Assembly (NCBI GenBank): GCA_003222935.1
Contig: QHXL01000442.1
Span: forward strand, 1 to 5,565
Direction of reading: 5' to 3'
Origin: Acidobacteriota bacterium
Lineage (GTDB): Bacteria > Acidobacteriota > Blastocatellia > Pyrinomonadales > Pyrinomonadaceae
DNA length: 5,565 bases
Positions 5,064 through 5,565 of the stretch are shown here, piece after piece. Under the pieces are notes generated by a model. The model saw only the letters and a list, made by a program, of their open reading frames with translations. It had not been told where the DNA came from and did no database searches. How positions within the stretch are numbered: the first letter of the stretch is position 1; each line of letters opens with the position of its first letter. The translations under genes were made by a program, and so were the position numbers.

Positions 5064-5565
5064 GTGCAGTTATTCAATTCTTCAACACGACTCTCAACCA
5101 GGAATGCAGTTCCTGCTGACTGACGGGCGTTCGGAGATCATGCGGCGTGGTGGTGGTTCGGTCATTGCTTTCACGGCGGCTAACGAAGGTGAAGGGGTTA
5201 GTCACGTCGTGCACTTTTTCGCTGAGAAACTGGCGACGCAAACAGGGAAGCGTACTGCCGTGGTCCAGGCGCCGGCGTTACGTGATTTGCGTGTTGCCGA
5301 CTTCATGAAGATACCAGGTCGTTTCGCGCAAACCAGTGTCGCGAACCTTTGGTTACTCGCAAGTAAGACCTCAGATGAAGGTGGCCGAACGCCATCGAAT
5401 AAGGAAAAGCCCTGGCGCGAAGATCTGGAGTGGGGCCTCGATCCGTTGCAAGCGTTAGCAGCTAACTTTTCTTACACCCTTATTGATTGTCCGTCGCTGG
5501 GCGCATCGTGTGAAGCGGAGATGCTGGCGCCGGACGTCGATGGCGTTGTGCTGGTTGTGGAGGCA
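5064..5565 (+). pseudogene. BY-kinase-like (CpsD/Wzc family) ATPase with degenerate P-loop; 3' end beyond the window, apparent 5' frame break
   Basis: Partner of the chain-length protein. From GTG 5064 the first frame reads VQLFNSSTRLSTRNAVPAD, then stops at 5121-5123. The homologous protein continues in the frame open from 5065, with ATG 5104 as its first start, and stays open to the window end. A tandem CTGA-CTGA at 5116-5123 accounts for the switch: removing one copy joins AVPAD to GRSEIMRRGGG. Numbered from ATG 5104 (154 residues visible), the ATPase core begins SVIAFTAANEGEGVSHVV (19-36), where a kinase would have GEGKS/T: Lys is replaced by V32. The Walker A' strand is RTAVVQAPALRDLR, without the usual Asp (VDADLR). 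The Walker B-like YTLIDCPSLGAS keeps D128, followed by DVDGVVLVVEA. It is thus probably a catalytically impaired, regulatory relative of the capsule tyrosine kinases. I recall similar GEGVS-type proteins in EPS loci of Acidobacteria and relatives. The C-terminal tyrosine cluster would lie past the window edge. Confidence 0.65.
5454..5466. repeat. Palindrome GTTAGC-A-GCTAAC, copy 2
   Basis: Second copy of the odd-centred palindrome seen at 1958-1970, here inside the kinase-like coding sequence, where it encodes part of QALAAN. The surrounding 19 nt match copy 1 with one mismatch. A shared coding origin or chance cannot be excluded. Confidence 0.3.

Noticed and set aside
1..5565. tRNA, rRNA, CRISPR array, insertion sequence or transposase
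   Set aside because: No cloverleaf, rRNA core sequence, regular repeat-spacer pattern, terminal inverted repeats or transposase motif was seen on either strand.

Overview
The window comes from a bacterial chromosome of moderate GC content, estimated by eye at just over 50%. The Wzz-type exopolysaccharide chain-length protein, a divergent tyrosine-kinase-like ATPase, a secreted GH27 glycosidase and a Granulicella-type cupin all fit a soil Acidobacteriota or Verrucomicrobiota. That assignment is inferred from family resemblance; no marker gene is present.

Layout. (1) 6-1492, plus strand: a two-gene unit with a predicted cupin lipoprotein followed 3 nt later by a zinc-dependent alcohol dehydrogenase. 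The dehydrogenase is broken: its frame closes at 1418, but the expected C-terminal tail is still readable in another frame at 1412-1492. (2) 1583-2015, plus strand: a four-helix small membrane protein of unknown function, whose stop overlaps the start of a candidate 43-codon ORF. (3) 1989-3206, minus strand: an intact exported GH27 alpha-galactosidase, convergent with the previous unit. (4) 3219-3572: a divergent intergenic region with one long hairpin and several inverted repeats. (5) 3573-5565, plus strand: the start of an exopolysaccharide operon, with a Wzz/GNVR chain-length determinant split by a frame break near 4052, then a BY-kinase-like protein that runs off the window. The latter has valine in place of the Walker A lysine.

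How the genes work together. The Wzz protein and the kinase-like ATPase are the two halves of a polysaccharide co-polymerase that sets polymer length during capsule or EPS export. The GH27 enzyme would remove alpha-galactosyl groups from polysaccharide outside the cytoplasm. Its divergent position suggests, without proving, a link to polysaccharide turnover. The cupin and dehydrogenase may act on related carbonyl compounds.

The most striking general feature is that three of the five larger genes carry a frame break, while the cupin, the small membrane protein and the glycosidase read cleanly. Either this locus is decaying or the sequence contains small assembly errors. The most interesting biology is the kinase-like protein without a canonical P-loop, the small overlapping ORF, and the 11-bp hairpin in front of the EPS operon.
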